A stretch of 64,000 nucleotides of DNA from Enterobacterales bacterium (GTDB taxonomy: Bacteria > Pseudomonadota > Gammaproteobacteria > Enterobacterales > Kangiellaceae), in assembly GCA_030949565.1 (NCBI GenBank), contig JAUZSK010000005.1:62001-126000 (forward strand), written 5' to 3'. Shown here piece by piece: positions 1 to 9,397 of the stretch (position 1 is its first letter; the number at the start of each line of letters is the position of its first letter). A program made the position numbers and the translations under genes. The notes under the pieces were generated by a model. That model was not told where the DNA came from. It was given only the letters and a program-made list of their open reading frames with translations, and made no database searches.

Positions 1-548
1 TTTAATGCTTTTCTAAAATAAGCTGCGGCTTTATCATTATGCCCTGCTCTTTTAGCACACACACCCGCATTGACATAAGCTGAAGCGATTTCTGCGTAAA
101 TAGGCTGATCGACGGCTTTATTAAAGTATTTTTCAGCCTTTTTATACTGCCCTTTATAGCACAAAAAAGAGGCGTACCCATTTAAAAAATCGGGGTTTTT
201 GGGATCCATACGTAATGCTTTTTTATAGGATTTTTCAGCCTTGCTGTACTCTTTAACCTGCTCGTAATAATAGGCGATCCCAAAATGCACGTTGCCTGAA
301 CTTTCGCCTAATTCTAGCGCCTTATCTAAATGACGCTTAGCATTTTTTAAATTACCCATTTTGAGATACTGTAAACCAGCGCTCAAACGAGTTTGGGCGG
401 CTTTTTGTCGGTCGAACCCAGAATTGCTAACACTTGAACCTCGATTGGGGCCCATTGTAGAGGTTTTACTACGAGATTCAGTTTGACAAGCTGCAAGCAT
501 AGCAACGAATACCGCTAGGCAAACAAATTTTAATGTTGATTTGGTCAT
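1..548 (-). CDS. pilW: Type IV pilus biogenesis/stability lipoprotein PilW (PilF), 3' end cut by window edge
   Basis: In this family the protein is an outer-membrane pilotin lipoprotein needed for PilQ secretin assembly and pilus stability. The reading frame starts at ATG 548 and runs off the left edge, giving about 182 residues. The N-terminus is a lipoprotein signal with lipobox LAAC (Cys at about residue 21). After a Ser/Asn-rich linker come tetratricopeptide repeats: RLSAGLQYLKMGNLKNAKRH, then a repeat with YSKAEKSYKKAL and one with YKKAEKYFNKAV. The start of the family, with KAAQTRL before the first TPR, is clearly recognisable. In most gammaproteobacteria rlmN lies just upstream of pilW; here that side (549-905) holds no gene, so the usual linkage is broken on that side. 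rodZ would be expected beyond the left edge, which cannot be seen. Confidence 0.9.
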   Translation of the reverse strand, partial: MTKSTLKFVCLAVFVAMLAACQTESRSKTSTMGPNRGSSVSNSGFDRQKAAQTRLSAGLQYLKMGNLKNAKRHLDKALELGESSGNVHFGIAYYYEQVKEYSKAEKSYKKALRMDPKNPDFLNGYASFLCYKGQYKKAEKYFNKAVDQPIYAEIASAYVNAGVCAKRAGHNDKAAAYFRKAL

Positions 549-842
549 CTGAATAGCTCCACTTGTTTTTCACCCCCAGTATCTTTCTCATGCTTGCTCT
601 GTTTTAGGCAAAGCAACTCAAGGTGTTATTGAAATAGGATAATCGGTATTGAGGTTTAGGTCAATGATTAAGGCGTTAAGTCATATTACTTAATTTCCGA
701 CTTAGGTATACGCCACAACCAGCCCAGCATTTAACCCGCTCGGTCTTGACCAATTGGTCATTATCGATCATAAAATGATCATCGTTCAACGTCATCCGCC
801 TCTTTAATATCCATAATAGAGTCCACAATGGCATGATTTAAC
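549..842. other. Intergenic region between pilW and the membrane protein gene
   Basis: Divergent spacer of about 350 bases between pilW and the gene starting at 906. Apart from the operator pair at 843-889 I see no gene, no convincing terminator and no repeat. The minus-strand frame at 779-967 runs across the operators and into the coding sequence and has no ribosome binding site, so it is not called. Confidence 0.5.
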
Positions 843-889
843 TTTCCATATTGGAAACTATGTGTTATTGTGACTTTCCAATATGGAAA
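843..889. promoter_or_regulatory. Pair of 15-bp operator-like palindromes before the membrane protein/regulator operon
   Basis: Two near-palindromes, TTTCCATATTGGAAA (843-857) and TTTCCAATATGGAAA (875-889), are exact reverse complements of each other and share longer flanks (ACTTTCC...GGAAAC). Their centres are 32 bp apart, about three helical turns. They end 16 bases before ATG 906. The downstream operon encodes a winged-helix regulator, so autoregulation by binding both sites on one DNA face is the simplest inference. Confidence 0.7.
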
Positions 890-905
890 CAAGCGGAGAG
901 AACAG

Positions 906-1409
906 ATGTCCGAACCACAGCAAAATATATCACAGCATGAGGCTAGTGATGCGTTAAAGTCCGTCAATAGCAGTCAACAGGATGTTATAATCAATAATCA
1001 AGCACCCATCATTATCAATCTATTAGCTGGGTCAGGTTATGCCAGCATAGTTTTTGGCTACGGCATGACAGAGCACGGCAATCTTTGGGCATTAGCTATG
1101 TGGGTTGGTGCTGTTGTCTTTATACTATCTATAAGCTTTTTGTTTTACACCTATCGTCTGATGGGAATTAAACCAACCATACTGCCACGTTCCTCGGCAA
1201 CTCTGAAACTACAAATGATTACAGGTATCCTTTTCGCGTTACTGGTTGTAGGCTCAAGAGAATTTCGATTGATGGGTTTTCAATACGCGCCCCATTTATT
1301 TTCAGTTACTTGCGGCCTACTAATCTTCATCATCTCCAGAAAATACCCGACCGGTGAGTTTGTTTCAAAAATGACTCTAAGTTCACCAAAGGCTTCTAGC
1401 CATGAGTAG
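906..1409 (+). CDS. Four-helix membrane protein of unknown function, partner of a winged-helix regulator
   Basis: 167 residues from ATG 906, chosen because AGCGGAGAGAAC precedes it; the longer frame from GTG 870 would start inside the operator. The N-terminal 35 residues are polar and Gln/Ser-rich. Four hydrophobic segments follow at roughly residues 37-55, 60-80, 100-117 and 122-142, then a short cytoplasmic tail. The stop codon overlaps the start of the downstream regulator by 8 bases, so the two are translationally coupled. Membrane proteins paired in this way with small PadR/MarR-like winged-helix proteins are common, but I do not recognise a specific family and assign no function. Confidence 0.65.
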   Translation: MSEPQQNISQHEASDALKSVNSSQQDVIINNQAPIIINLLAGSGYASIVFGYGMTEHGNLWALAMWVGAVVFILSISFLFYTYRLMGIKPTILPRSSATLKLQMITGILFALLVVGSREFRLMGFQYAPHLFSVTCGLLIFIISRKYPTGEFVSKMTLSSPKASSHE

Positions 1410-1689
1410 TCTAGATCCTGTGATTCATGCGCCCAATCGACTAAAGATATGCGCCATGTTATCGACCTCAGCAGAGCTAGAATTTAAATTGATTAAAGAG
1501 CAACTCGATGTGAGTGATTCTGTTCTTTCTAAACACTTAAAAGCCTTAGAAGTCTCTACCTATATCCGCCTCCAAAAACGAACTGAGTTTGGTCGTCAAA
1601 AAACATGGATCTCGCTGACTTCAAATGGCAGAGAAGCGTTTAAAAAACATGTTAACGCTTTAAAAAGGATTGTTGGTATCAAGCTTTAA
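1402..1689 (+). CDS. Winged-helix transcriptional regulator (HTH_34-like)
   Basis: 95 residues, a single winged helix-turn-helix domain. Its layout (PNRLKICAMLS, then LKEQLDVSDSVLSKHLKALE as the recognition helix region, then a wing with YIRLQKR and GRQKTWISLT, then a final helix) is that of the small MarR/ArsR-like winged-helix family. That family often consists of the DNA-binding domain alone and sits next to a membrane protein gene. No ligand-binding domain or metal-binding cysteines are visible. It overlaps the preceding gene by 8 bases. The two matching palindromes upstream of the operon are its likely binding sites (inference). Confidence 0.8.
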   Translation: MSSLDPVIHAPNRLKICAMLSTSAELEFKLIKEQLDVSDSVLSKHLKALEVSTYIRLQKRTEFGRQKTWISLTSNGREAFKKHVNALKRIVGIKL

Positions 1690-2122
1690 AGAGTCCTAGT
1701 TTTCTTAAAATCATTAATTTTTGTGGGAGACATCAAGGGCTATTGCGACTGATTTTTGTTTGATCCTATTTTTTCGGAGCGACTTCAGAGCTATTTCAGA
1801 GTATTGTAAAACAACATTTTATCATCTCTTTTCATTTATCTAACTTGACAGATAGTTGTATAAAGGTGTAGTTTTGACGTCCTGCTTGAATTAGCAATAA
1901 ATGAAATTGACTTCATTCTCTTCATTTTAGTTCGCAATAGGCATTGACATCGTTAATGACTTTGTTCGAATTTAGTTAGCCTACTTCTTATGTAAGCCAA
2001 CGACAAAAGTAAGATAATTCGCATCGAATCCGCATTTTTAATGATAAAACCATAACGACCTCATAAACCAGCTGGATATTTTTTTATTTGGTGTGGTCGT
2101 ATTTTACCTCAAGGAAGCTATC
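1690..2122. other. Intergenic region, no gene seen
   Basis: About 430 AT-rich bases between two plus-strand genes. It holds two TTGACA hexamers, at 1845-1850 and 1944-1949, that could be -35 elements of the promoter for the gene at 2123, but neither has a good -10 at the right spacing. No hairpin followed by a T-run is evident after the regulator gene. Confidence 0.4.
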
Positions 2123-2878
2123 ATGAAAATAATACTAACCATTGCACTCTTTTTATTTGCTCCATTTTTAACGGCAGAGGAGAAAAAGGAATACCAGCAG
2201 TATGAATCTATATTAATTACACCCGATTACAAAAACCTCAGCAAACTTTCCGATAATATGGCCAAACATAATAAGAAATACCATGCTAAAGGCGCTTATC
2301 AAGCACGAGTTTATAATGTTGTAGCCGGTGCCGACATTGGCAAACTCTATTGGATCATGGGCCCATCCACTTTTGCTCATCTCGACCAAAGACCTAGCAA
2401 CAATGCTCACACTCAAGACTGGGCGAGCAATGTCATGCCCTACGTCACTAAACTAGAGCATGGCGAATATTGGCGTTTTGAAGAGGATATGATAATCGAT
2501 AACCATAAAGACTGGGAGAAAAACCCTCTTACCATTTGGCTTATTCGCTATATTACTGTTAACCCTAATCAAGGTAATAAAATTAAAGATCTACACAAAC
2601 AAATAAAGGCGACTATCGAAAAATCCGGTATGGCAAAATTTTGGGGTATTATGGATAACCAATTGATCCAAGGAAATGAAAATGGCCGTCATTTAATGGG
2701 GATTACAGGCTTAAAAACTTGGTCGGAAATAGACGATGACTGGCAATTTGAAAAGCACTTTGAACAGCTTTATGGTAAAGGTTCGATGAAAATATTTACC
2801 GAAACTTATAATGAGGTTTTTAAAAATGCTTGGAATGAAGTTCAAGTTTTAAATAAGAAAATGAGTGGTATGGAATAG
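2123..2878 (+). CDS. Secreted protein of unknown function
   Basis: 251 residues from ATG 2123, which has AAGGAAGC at good spacing; the upstream frame from 2093 lacks a ribosome binding site. The first 19 residues are a typical signal peptide with cleavage after FLTA, so the mature protein begins EEKKEYQQ and is likely periplasmic or exported. The mature part is rich in Trp, Lys and Asn, has no cysteines and no motif I recognise. An internal resemblance between the first half (LYWIMGPSTFAHLD) and the second half (FWGIMDNQLIQG) suggests two repeats of one ferredoxin-like (dimeric alpha/beta barrel) fold, but this is a guess. Monocistronic, followed by a strong terminator. Confidence 0.65.
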   Translation: MKIILTIALFLFAPFLTAEEKKEYQQYESILITPDYKNLSKLSDNMAKHNKKYHAKGAYQARVYNVVAGADIGKLYWIMGPSTFAHLDQRPSNNAHTQDWASNVMPYVTKLEHGEYWRFEEDMIIDNHKDWEKNPLTIWLIRYITVNPNQGNKIKDLHKQIKATIEKSGMAKFWGIMDNQLIQGNENGRHLMGITGLKTWSEIDDDWQFEKHFEQLYGKGSMKIFTETYNEVFKNAWNEVQVLNKKMSGME

Positions 2879-2914
2879 GCCCTCAATTAATTTATCCATA
2901 ATTTATTTCACAAT

Positions 2915-2943
2915 CGCTCACGCTAAAACGTGAGCGCTTTTTT
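2915..2943 (+). terminator. Rho-independent terminator
   Basis: Perfect 8-bp stem CGCTCACG / CGTGAGCG with a six-base loop, followed by a run of six T. It lies 37 bases after the stop codon of the secreted protein gene. Confidence 0.85.
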
Positions 2944-3112
2944 AAGGGATATCACTTTCAATTGTTTCTCTGCTTAGCTTTTCATTTAGCTAAAGCCATA
3001 TAGTTTGCACCAATGCCTGAACTCACAATGTAAATGACTCTTAGATTTTTTCATTTATTTATAATACAATACCGATATCGAGCAACTTCAATCTAGGAAT
3101 TATTGGTTCAAT

Positions 3113-3298
3113 ATGTATAGAAAAATCAATCTATCAAAAGTTGCCGCTACACTTAAACAGTTAAAGGACCGCATTGAAGAACGCTTCCCAAAAAGCGGCT
3201 TACTCAATGTGTGTAAAGAATTCACTCTAATTTTTAGCCGACATTCCGCACCCAGTTTTAGGAATAAATCTGCTGATAAATATCTCCTAGGCAGTTAA
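3113..3298 (+). pseudogene. N-terminal fragment of an unknown gene, cut by the IS element
   Basis: The frame begins at ATG 3113 and its natural part encodes about 43 residues (MYRKINLSKVAATLKQL, then RIEERFPKSGLLNVCKEF). After that it crosses the left inverted repeat of the IS at 3242 and ends at 3298 inside IS sequence. The IERFPKSGL...C pattern looks like the start of a longer conserved protein, but I cannot name the family. On the far side of the IS (5011-5052) 13 more codons are open, which is too short to prove it is the remainder. Confidence 0.4.
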
Positions 3299-5010
3299 TA
3301 ATCGTCTGGTGTCTAGGCTGTAAATTAACCACATGTCGTTCGCTATCATCAATGGTCAAGACATGAATTCCCTGAAAACAAAAGAACACCCAACGAGCGG
3401 TGGGGCGTTGGCTGGGCTTCTTCTTCATGTCAGGAAAATACACTTTTTTGTTTTTAACTCTTCTCTGATCTTATGCTCCAATGCCGCATAAATCATCAAG
3501 CAGCAAGTCATGATCATTAATAACGCTTCAATTCGCTCTGGCTTTTAGGTAAAGTGATGAGGTTAAAAAGTCGGGGCTTTTTAAGAAACGAAAGCCTTTT
3601 TCAACACTTTGTTGCGATTTGTAAAGGCTCAACATTTTGTTCATAGTGAGTGTTTTTGAGCAGTCATTCGTGGCAAGAATAAACAGACCTTTTTGGGCGA
3701 GTAATGTTGCTCTTTTTTGTAAGTCACAAGCCAGATCCCCGCTGATCTGGTAATCTATTCGAATGGGCGTTTGCTCGCGTTTGGGGCGACCGCTATTTTT
3801 ATACACATCGATACTGATGATCGCTGAGTTATGAACCGTGATCATGTTTTGTTGTTTTTCCCAGTCGTTTAACGCTTTGTTTGCATCGGTGGTGCAGGCA
3901 AAACGTTGCTGGCAGAGTTTTTAAAAGCTTTGATTGATTGCTCGGTGGTTTTTAGTATTTTTTGTCGAGTGTTTTTTGCTCTCGTTTAGTGGCTTGTTCA
4001 CTGCGAATGAGTAGCCAGCGTTGTTGAACTCCGCCATAATCTGAGTCAAACCATTTGCCGCTGTAGCCTTCGCTGATCGGTTCGAATGTGGCGGGATCAT
4101 GTTCGGCAATTAACTGTTTGGCTTGGGTGATCTTTTGTGGCACACGGGTGATAAACAATTGTTTTTGTTGCTCTAACGATTGAATGGTTTCTGCCACATA
4201 AAGGGCTGCGTCTGCAATAAAGTATCGACTTTTCTGAGCGGCTTTTAGGCTTTTAATATGTGATTTAACGATTTTTTGAAGCCCTCTGCATCATTAACAT
4301 TACCGCTGGCAGCTTGCATATAAACCGGAATACCCGCTTGATTTTCAGTGATCAAATTGAGCACCACTTGGTTAAGCTCAGGACGATGATCGCGGCTATA
4401 GCCTCGGACAAGTTTGATAGCATTGATCTCTGAGCCGTCGGTATGATATTGACCGTCTACATGTAAGCTAGTGGAGTCAAGATTAACCCCTCGCAAGGTA
4501 AGCCGAGGTAAGTGACGACTTTCTCCGACAATCCCTGATAGAGTTTTTGATACACCGGTTTCATAGAGCTGATCAAGACAACGTCCAAGCGCATCATCAT
4601 TAATATGCTCAGCCTTGATCCCTTTCTAATCAACCGCTCAACCGGTTTTTCTGCAAAATATTCGGGATACATATGCAGTGTTCGACCAACAAATCCCAAG
4701 CCATTTAACAGCATAGAAACGACCAATTCTCCGCAAGAGATATTGCGGTATTCGCTTTGATTAGGATGAGCTTGATCGAAGAATTGGGCAACCCCTAACT
4801 CTTTGCACATACCAGCGACGAGACCTAAATGATCGAGTCCTTTTGTTGAATAAGACGTTGACATAGTGTTTCCGACGTTCAAAAGAAACAATAGATCAAA
4901 TCAAGCAGGCTGTGTCAATAACTATTTGATTTAATTGGCATTATATCGCAAATCGAGATCCTTTAAGGGTATTTTTGATGGGACTTATTCGATTAACTAG
5001 GTGCGGAATG
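3242..5010 (-). mobile_element. IS1634-family (IS4 superfamily) insertion sequence
   Basis: A 1.77-kb element bounded by inverted repeats CATTCCGCACCCAGTT (3242-3257) and, on the other strand, CATTCCGCACCTAGTT (4995-5010), 15 of 16 bases identical. One transposase gene fills it on the minus strand. No clear target duplication is seen (left flank TTAGCCGA, right flank ACAGATAC). The left end interrupts a plus-strand frame. The well-preserved ends and the simple nature of the transposase frameshifts argue for a recent arrival. Confidence 0.8.
3258..4864 (-). pseudogene. IS1634-family transposase, interrupted by about five one-base frameshifts
   Basis: DDE transposase with an N-terminal DUF4277-type region (GLDHLGLVAGMCKELGVAQF), the first catalytic segment GVNLDSTSLHVDG and the C-terminal WVFFCFQGIHVLTI. 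ATG 4864 is the best start. The protein is readable end to end only by changing frame near 4505 (GGCTT), 4270 (A6 run), 3955, 3545 (A4 run) and 3450 (A6 run). At the four junctions I worked through, adding one base restores the family sequence: LTLRGVNLDS, then KIVKSHIKSLKAAQKSRYF, then LKKPERIEALLMIM, then KKVYFPDMKKKPSQR. All these shifts are one-base deficits, mostly in A runs, so sequencing under-calls are at least as likely as true decay. Confidence 0.75.
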
Positions 5011-5054
5011 ACAGATACTAATTTAACAGCGGTCGCCATACCTCAAGATTAAGC

Positions 5055-5082
5055 ATTCCCACGGGGGACCATGGGAACGAGG
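5055..5082 (+). repeat. Dispersed palindromic repeat (TTCCCACG...CATGGGAAC type)
   Basis: ATTCCCACG-GGGGACC-ATGGGAACGAG, a degenerate inverted repeat. It closely matches the copies at 39329-39356 (same orientation) and 39238-39261 (opposite orientation). It lies in non-coding sequence just outside the right end of the IS. Repeats of this general form are scattered through many gammaproteobacterial genomes. Confidence 0.6.
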
Positions 5083-5118
5083 TACGATCTATAACCGTTA
5101 CTTTCTTGATTCTGAGTC

Positions 5119-5151
5119 TTTGCGAGAACCGCAGCGACGCGGCAATCTATC
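5119..5151 (+). repeat. Dispersed repeat, TGCGAG...GCGACGCGGCAATC type
   Basis: Contains TGCGAG, then GCAGCGACGCGGCAATCT, matching the intergenic copies at 54466-54508 and 54639-54714. It lies between the IS and the STAS-like gene. Confidence 0.55.
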
Positions 5152-5220
5152 AGTTTTTAGATGTGTGATGTAGGAAATTGTCCCAGTTCCATGTGAGAAA
5201 TCTCTCAATAGTGGCTGTCT

Positions 5221-5628
5221 TTATCCTTCCTGAAGCCATCGAATAGCCATGGGTTTTGAAGTAAAAACCTCGGCTTCCACCTCTGTTTTAGAAATGAGTA
5301 AGCGATAGACATTTAACAGGGCGCTATTAAGAGTCTCATCGGATATTAGAGCTAAGCGGTAGGAACTACCTCTTTTATCGAGGTATTTTGCGACATATTG
5401 AGCATGGCGCTCAACATCGCGTATGGCGGTTTCGATAATAGCATTTGAATAATCGTAACAAGCATTCATATTATGCTTAAAGTCTGGATGATTGATAAGC
5501 TCAATGAAAGAATAATTAAGCGAATCGAGGGTTACTTCATTTTCAAATTTAAGAAAAACGATACCAAGCTCATTATCAAAATCGATATCGGGTCGATCAA
5601 AATAACTCTGGTCGTCTAATCTAATCAT
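5221..5628 (-). CDS. SpoIIAA/STAS-like protein of unknown function
   Basis: 135 residues, no signal peptide or membrane segment. The pattern is that of the small SpoIIAA-like hypothetical proteins: an N-terminal beta strand region, then FIELINHPDFKHNMNACYDYSNA, then a helical stretch, YRLALISDE, and a final VFTSKPMAIRWLQ. In this group the VF...EA..WL ending is typical. Proteins of this kind are often linked to signalling, but no partner is adjacent. The gene stands alone, with the carboxypeptidase gene about 150 bases upstream on the same strand. Confidence 0.6.
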   Translation of the reverse strand: MIRLDDQSYFDRPDIDFDNELGIVFLKFENEVTLDSLNYSFIELINHPDFKHNMNACYDYSNAIIETAIRDVERHAQYVAKYLDKRGSSYRLALISDETLNSALLNVYRLLISKTEVEAEVFTSKPMAIRWLQEG

Positions 5629-5777
5629 ATTGGTTCACTTTTCATTCTAAAATGACTAACGATAACTCCCTTTATTGACTACAAGATCCAGCTAACTCAT
5701 ATCTCATAGCTTTATAATTATTTTAAGTTTAGTCTATAAATCAATATTTTACCAAATGTTACATAAATTAATTCTTT

Positions 5778-8375
5778 CTATTGCTCATCAGTTTTTAATA
5801 CTGCTTCTTCTTTGTTTGTTTTCTCCGATGCTTGAATAATGGATGAAAAATACAAGGCATTAACAAAAACGCGGCTTGTTCCTAGCCAAAAGCCCCTAAA
5901 ATTCATATCCTCAGAAAATAAGATTAACCTGCCCTTACCCATTTTTTGCACCAAGATACTACTTTTATCCGCTATTAAATTTTGATTGTCGCGTGACATA
6001 TAACCCGCAATGAGAGGTTTTGAAGCAAAACGGGCAATCGAGACAAAGGCTTCTTTAGGTTCTGTAAACGCTAATCGGCCTTGTTTAAATAGGGGTAATA
6101 ATGAATCACTCATGCCAAAAGCCAGTGGATGAGTCAAATCAATTGATGATTTTACAATCGCACCACCAATATATTTTTCGGCATTGATTTTATCTCTTTC
6201 AGCATAAGCCGCTCGGGTATTTTTCTCTTCAGGTAGACTCACGGCGGTACTCGAGGTCCAAGCTAATGATGTCAACCATCGACTGGCACTCGATTGAGTG
6301 ACCAAAGTGCCACCTTTTTTAATCCATGACGCTAATTTTTTAGAGTCTTTTTCTGAAAAAACATATTGTCCAGCGACCATAATAATATGACTATATTGAT
6401 CGATGGCTAGGCTAGAAAATTGGGTTAGGGTGATCATCGTTAAATCCTGATCTAGCCTGAGGTCAAATAAATGCCAGACTTCTCCAGCTTGATAAGCATT
6501 CACCTTCTCACCGATGAGTAGCAAAGGTTTAATTGGTTTGAGAATAGGTAAACTAGGGCTACCTATATCGGGTCCTTGAATTGCCAAACCGCTGGTAATA
6601 TTTAATGGCACAATCCCGAGTGATTGCAGTTTGGGTTTTAATAGTAACTCCAATTGTTCGAGATCAAGACTTTGTAACTTAATTGGTAGGATAATGTCGC
6701 CTGGGGACAGATTTTTATAACCTTTTTGTGTCGCCACTTTGACGTTTTTAGTCGCCACCCTTAACTTTATTTTATTTCGATGCAAAAAAGCCAGTAATTC
6801 AGTACTCGCAAAATTACGCCATGCAAAAGCCAAAGCAACAGCCGATGAATCAATCCCTTCAAATGCCAGTTGATGTCTATTATTAGAACTAACGAGCAAG
6901 CTTGGTTGATAATCCGAACGCCCTAGCCACTGATAATCGATGTCAAAAGCTAACGCTAAATTCCAGCTCGATACATCATAAAAAGTATTATTTTTAAATT
7001 TCTTGCGTTCTTCGAACAGTGATTTGATCAAATAATACTGTGTTTGCTGCAGGGGTATTATCAAGCTATTTTTCGCTGTAAAGTTATGTCCTTTAACTTG
7101 AACGTCATGCGCGAGGTCATAGCTTTTGATCTGGTGACCGGCGAGTATTCGTTTTAGTTCCTTTAGTCGATAAGGATCTTGAGATGACAAAACAATCGCT
7201 CGATGTCGATCAGATTTAGCGTCCAATTTAGCTCTTTTATAAAAGTTTCGCTGGTAATTTAAAAGTGTATTTTTGAGCGATTGAGCCGCTTCAATACTGG
7301 AAAGTGATGTGGTCAAATGATTGCGAATAGCGAAGGGAAAACTCACTTCACCAGAATTACTTTTCTGTAAATGCCCTCTTGCACTGGCTTGTTCAAATAA
7401 AATTCCAATCGCACCCTGCAGATCAGGATAAGTTGAGCCTTTACCATAATAAAAATCATCAAAACTTTCTTTGCTATAGTAAAGACTGCCAATTTTATCT
7501 AACGCCTTAGCATGGAACTTGGCTATTTTAGAGGTTAGTTCAAAGTTCTCTTTTGGTGTTAATGGATTTTGACGAGACTCGACACCCGGCTGAAAAAAAT
7601 AACTACTGTTAGTCCCCATTTCATGAAAGTCAGTCAATAAATTAGGCTTCCATTGATGGAAAAGTTTAATCCGACCTTGAGACTCTGGATGTTGCAGCAA
7701 CAACCAATCACGGTTGAGATCAAACCAATAATGATTGGTTCTACCTGACGGCCAAGACTCGTTATGTTCGCGTGTGTTGGGATCACTATTGGGATTTTTA
7801 CTACGATACATATTTGCCCAGTTCGCAAAACGCGCTAAGCCATCAGGGTTAAGCATGGGATCGATAATAATGATCTGCTGTGATAACTGAGCCAGTGTTT
7901 TTTCATCCTCAGCCGCGGCTAGATGATAGGCAAATAGCATCGAGGCATTACTACCACTGGCTTCATTACCATGAACACTGTAACCCATCCAACTCACCAG
8001 TGGTCGCCCTTTTACTGGTCCCATCTTGGCATGCTGTTGTTTTATTTGATCAAGATTCTTGATATTTTCTGGTGAAGAGATATAAACCACAAATAAAGGT
8101 CGTTTTTCATGGGACAAAGCGTACCGCTCTATTTTAACCCGATTGGACAGATCCGCTAGCTCAGAAAAATAGCCTTCGATTTGTTCTGGCCGAGCATGCC
8201 ACTCACCCACCTGAAAACCTAATAGAGTTTCTGGTTTAGGAATCGAAGCATCATAACTCTCTGAATGGGGGAGGTAATAGCTGAGTGGTAGCGACTGTTC
8301 GGCCAACAGAGATCGACTACTGTAGGCTAAAAGTAGTAACAGAAGAGCGAGTCGAACCACACGCAGAAATAGCAT
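5778..8375 (-). CDS. Secreted M14-family zinc carboxypeptidase
   Basis: 865 residues from ATG 8375; the frame extends to TTG 8403-8405, but ATG gives a clean signal peptide (MLFLRVVRLALLLLLLAYSS). The catalytic domain shows the M14 zinc ligands HGNE (His and Glu at about 135 and 138) and the later His in TDFHEMGTNSS, with substrate-binding NPDG and DLNRDW between them. The likely general-base Glu is in GILFEQASARG. The C-terminal half resembles a class-I glutamine-amidotransferase-like fold, as in other long M14 peptidases of gammaproteobacteria (for example VSWMGY...HGNEASGSN proteins). Probably a periplasmic or secreted protease that feeds on exogenous peptides. Single gene. Confidence 0.85.
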   Translation of the reverse strand: MLFLRVVRLALLLLLLAYSSRSLLAEQSLPLSYYLPHSESYDASIPKPETLLGFQVGEWHARPEQIEGYFSELADLSNRVKIERYALSHEKRPLFVVYISSPENIKNLDQIKQQHAKMGPVKGRPLVSWMGYSVHGNEASGSNASMLFAYHLAAAEDEKTLAQLSQQIIIIDPMLNPDGLARFANWANMYRSKNPNSDPNTREHNESWPSGRTNHYWFDLNRDWLLLQHPESQGRIKLFHQWKPNLLTDFHEMGTNSSYFFQPGVESRQNPLTPKENFELTSKIAKFHAKALDKIGSLYYSKESFDDFYYGKGSTYPDLQGAIGILFEQASARGHLQKSNSGEVSFPFAIRNHLTTSLSSIEAAQSLKNTLLNYQRNFYKRAKLDAKSDRHRAIVLSSQDPYRLKELKRILAGHQIKSYDLAHDVQVKGHNFTAKNSLIIPLQQTQYYLIKSLFEERKKFKNNTFYDVSSWNLALAFDIDYQWLGRSDYQPSLLVSSNNRHQLAFEGIDSSAVALAFAWRNFASTELLAFLHRNKIKLRVATKNVKVATQKGYKNLSPGDIILPIKLQSLDLEQLELLLKPKLQSLGIVPLNITSGLAIQGPDIGSPSLPILKPIKPLLLIGEKVNAYQAGEVWHLFDLRLDQDLTMITLTQFSSLAIDQYSHIIMVAGQYVFSEKDSKKLASWIKKGGTLVTQSSASRWLTSLAWTSSTAVSLPEEKNTRAAYAERDKINAEKYIGGAIVKSSIDLTHPLAFGMSDSLLPLFKQGRLAFTEPKEAFVSIARFASKPLIAGYMSRDNQNLIADKSSILVQKMGKGRLILFSEDMNFRGFWLGTSRVFVNALYFSSIIQASEKTNKEEAVLKTDEQ

Positions 8376-8799
8376 AGTATTTATCCATTTTGAGTCAAAG
8401 ATCAAAAAACGAGATCAGTATCACTTCAGAATAGAAAAAACCCATAATAAAATCAATGGTTTTATTGCATTTTAACGCGATACCAAGTATTTATTCATTC
8501 ATTTTGCTATTTCCCACCCTAGCCTTAATGCAGCCTGCGGAATCAAAGGATTTATCAATCAGGACAATATGATTAAATTAGCTTTGACTGAAGCCATCCT
8601 CGGTTATATAAAAAGTATTCCATCGAGGCTAGCATCCATTCAAAGGTCTCAATTAAATGCATTTGTCTTTTAGCAGCCTCTATTATTTATATCCCCCTAT
8701 AAAAAGCATGGGATCATCGGAGGGATCTTCTGTTAAAATAGAGACTATCTAGCCAGTACCTCGATACTTTGGCTTATTCTATGATATGAGATTCTAAAA
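8376..8799. other. Intergenic region between carboxypeptidase and nfuA
   Basis: About 420 bases between divergent genes, so it should hold both promoters. Only a weak AT-rich hairpin (AATAAAA 8446-8452 with TTTTATT 8460-8466) stands out. No small coding frame with a ribosome binding site was found. Confidence 0.4.
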
Positions 8800-9393
8800 G
8801 TGACCACTGAAACTAATTTAATTGAAATAACGGAAGCTGCTGAGAAACATTTTGCGGGGCTTTTATCTTCGCAAGAAGAAGGAACAGGCATTCGTGTCTT
8901 TGTAGTAAATCCTGGTACGCCTCATGCTGAATGTGGGGTTTCCTATTGTCCGCCAAATGCGGTAGAAAAAAATGACCTCAGCATGCCTTTAACAGCATTT
9001 ACAGCTTATATTGATGAAGAAAGTATACCTTATCTTGATGACGCCAAAATTGATTATCAGACCGATGATATGGGCGGTCAGCTGACGCTACGAGCACCCA
9101 ATGCAAAAGCACGAAAGGTGGATGATGACGCTCCAGTCATTGATCGTATTCGCTACTTGCTAGAAGCCGAAATTAATCCTCAACTTGCCAGTCATGGTGG
9201 TCAAGTAGCCTTAGCTGAGTTTACCGAAGATGGTATTGTTGTACTAAAGTTTGGCGGCGGTTGTCAGGGTTGCGGTATGGTCGATGCAACCCTCAGTGAC
9301 GGTATTGAAAAAACACTAATGGAAAAAATCCCAGAAGTGAAAGGTGTGAAAGATATCACTGAACATGAGCAGGGCGATAACCCCTACTATTAA
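8800..9393 (+). CDS. nfuA: Fe-S cluster carrier NfuA
   Basis: 197 residues from GTG 8800; no in-frame ATG exists upstream before a stop, and the N-terminus then aligns with the family ([13 protein letters not shown]). Residues 1-100 form the degenerate A-type domain, which has lost the cluster cysteines but keeps [16 protein letters not shown]. Residues 110-197 are the Nfu domain with the cluster-binding CxxC in GGGCQGCGM. NfuA binds a [4Fe-4S] cluster as a dimer and delivers it to apoproteins, especially under oxidative stress or iron limitation. A small membrane protein gene follows after 4 bases. Confidence 0.95.
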   Translation: MTTETNLIEITEAAEKHFAGLLSSQEEGTGIRVFVVNPGTPHAECGVSYCPPNAVEKNDLSMPLTAFTAYIDEESIPYLDDAKIDYQTDDMGGQLTLRAPNAKARKVDDDAPVIDRIRYLLEAEINPQLASHGGQVALAEFTEDGIVVLKFGGGCQGCGMVDATLSDGIEKTLMEKIPEVKGVKDITEHEQGDNPYY

Positions 9394-9397
9394 CCGC

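Noticed and set aside
779-967. 62-residue minus-strand frame across the operator region
   Set aside because: It covers both palindromes and the 5' end of a real gene and has no translation signal.
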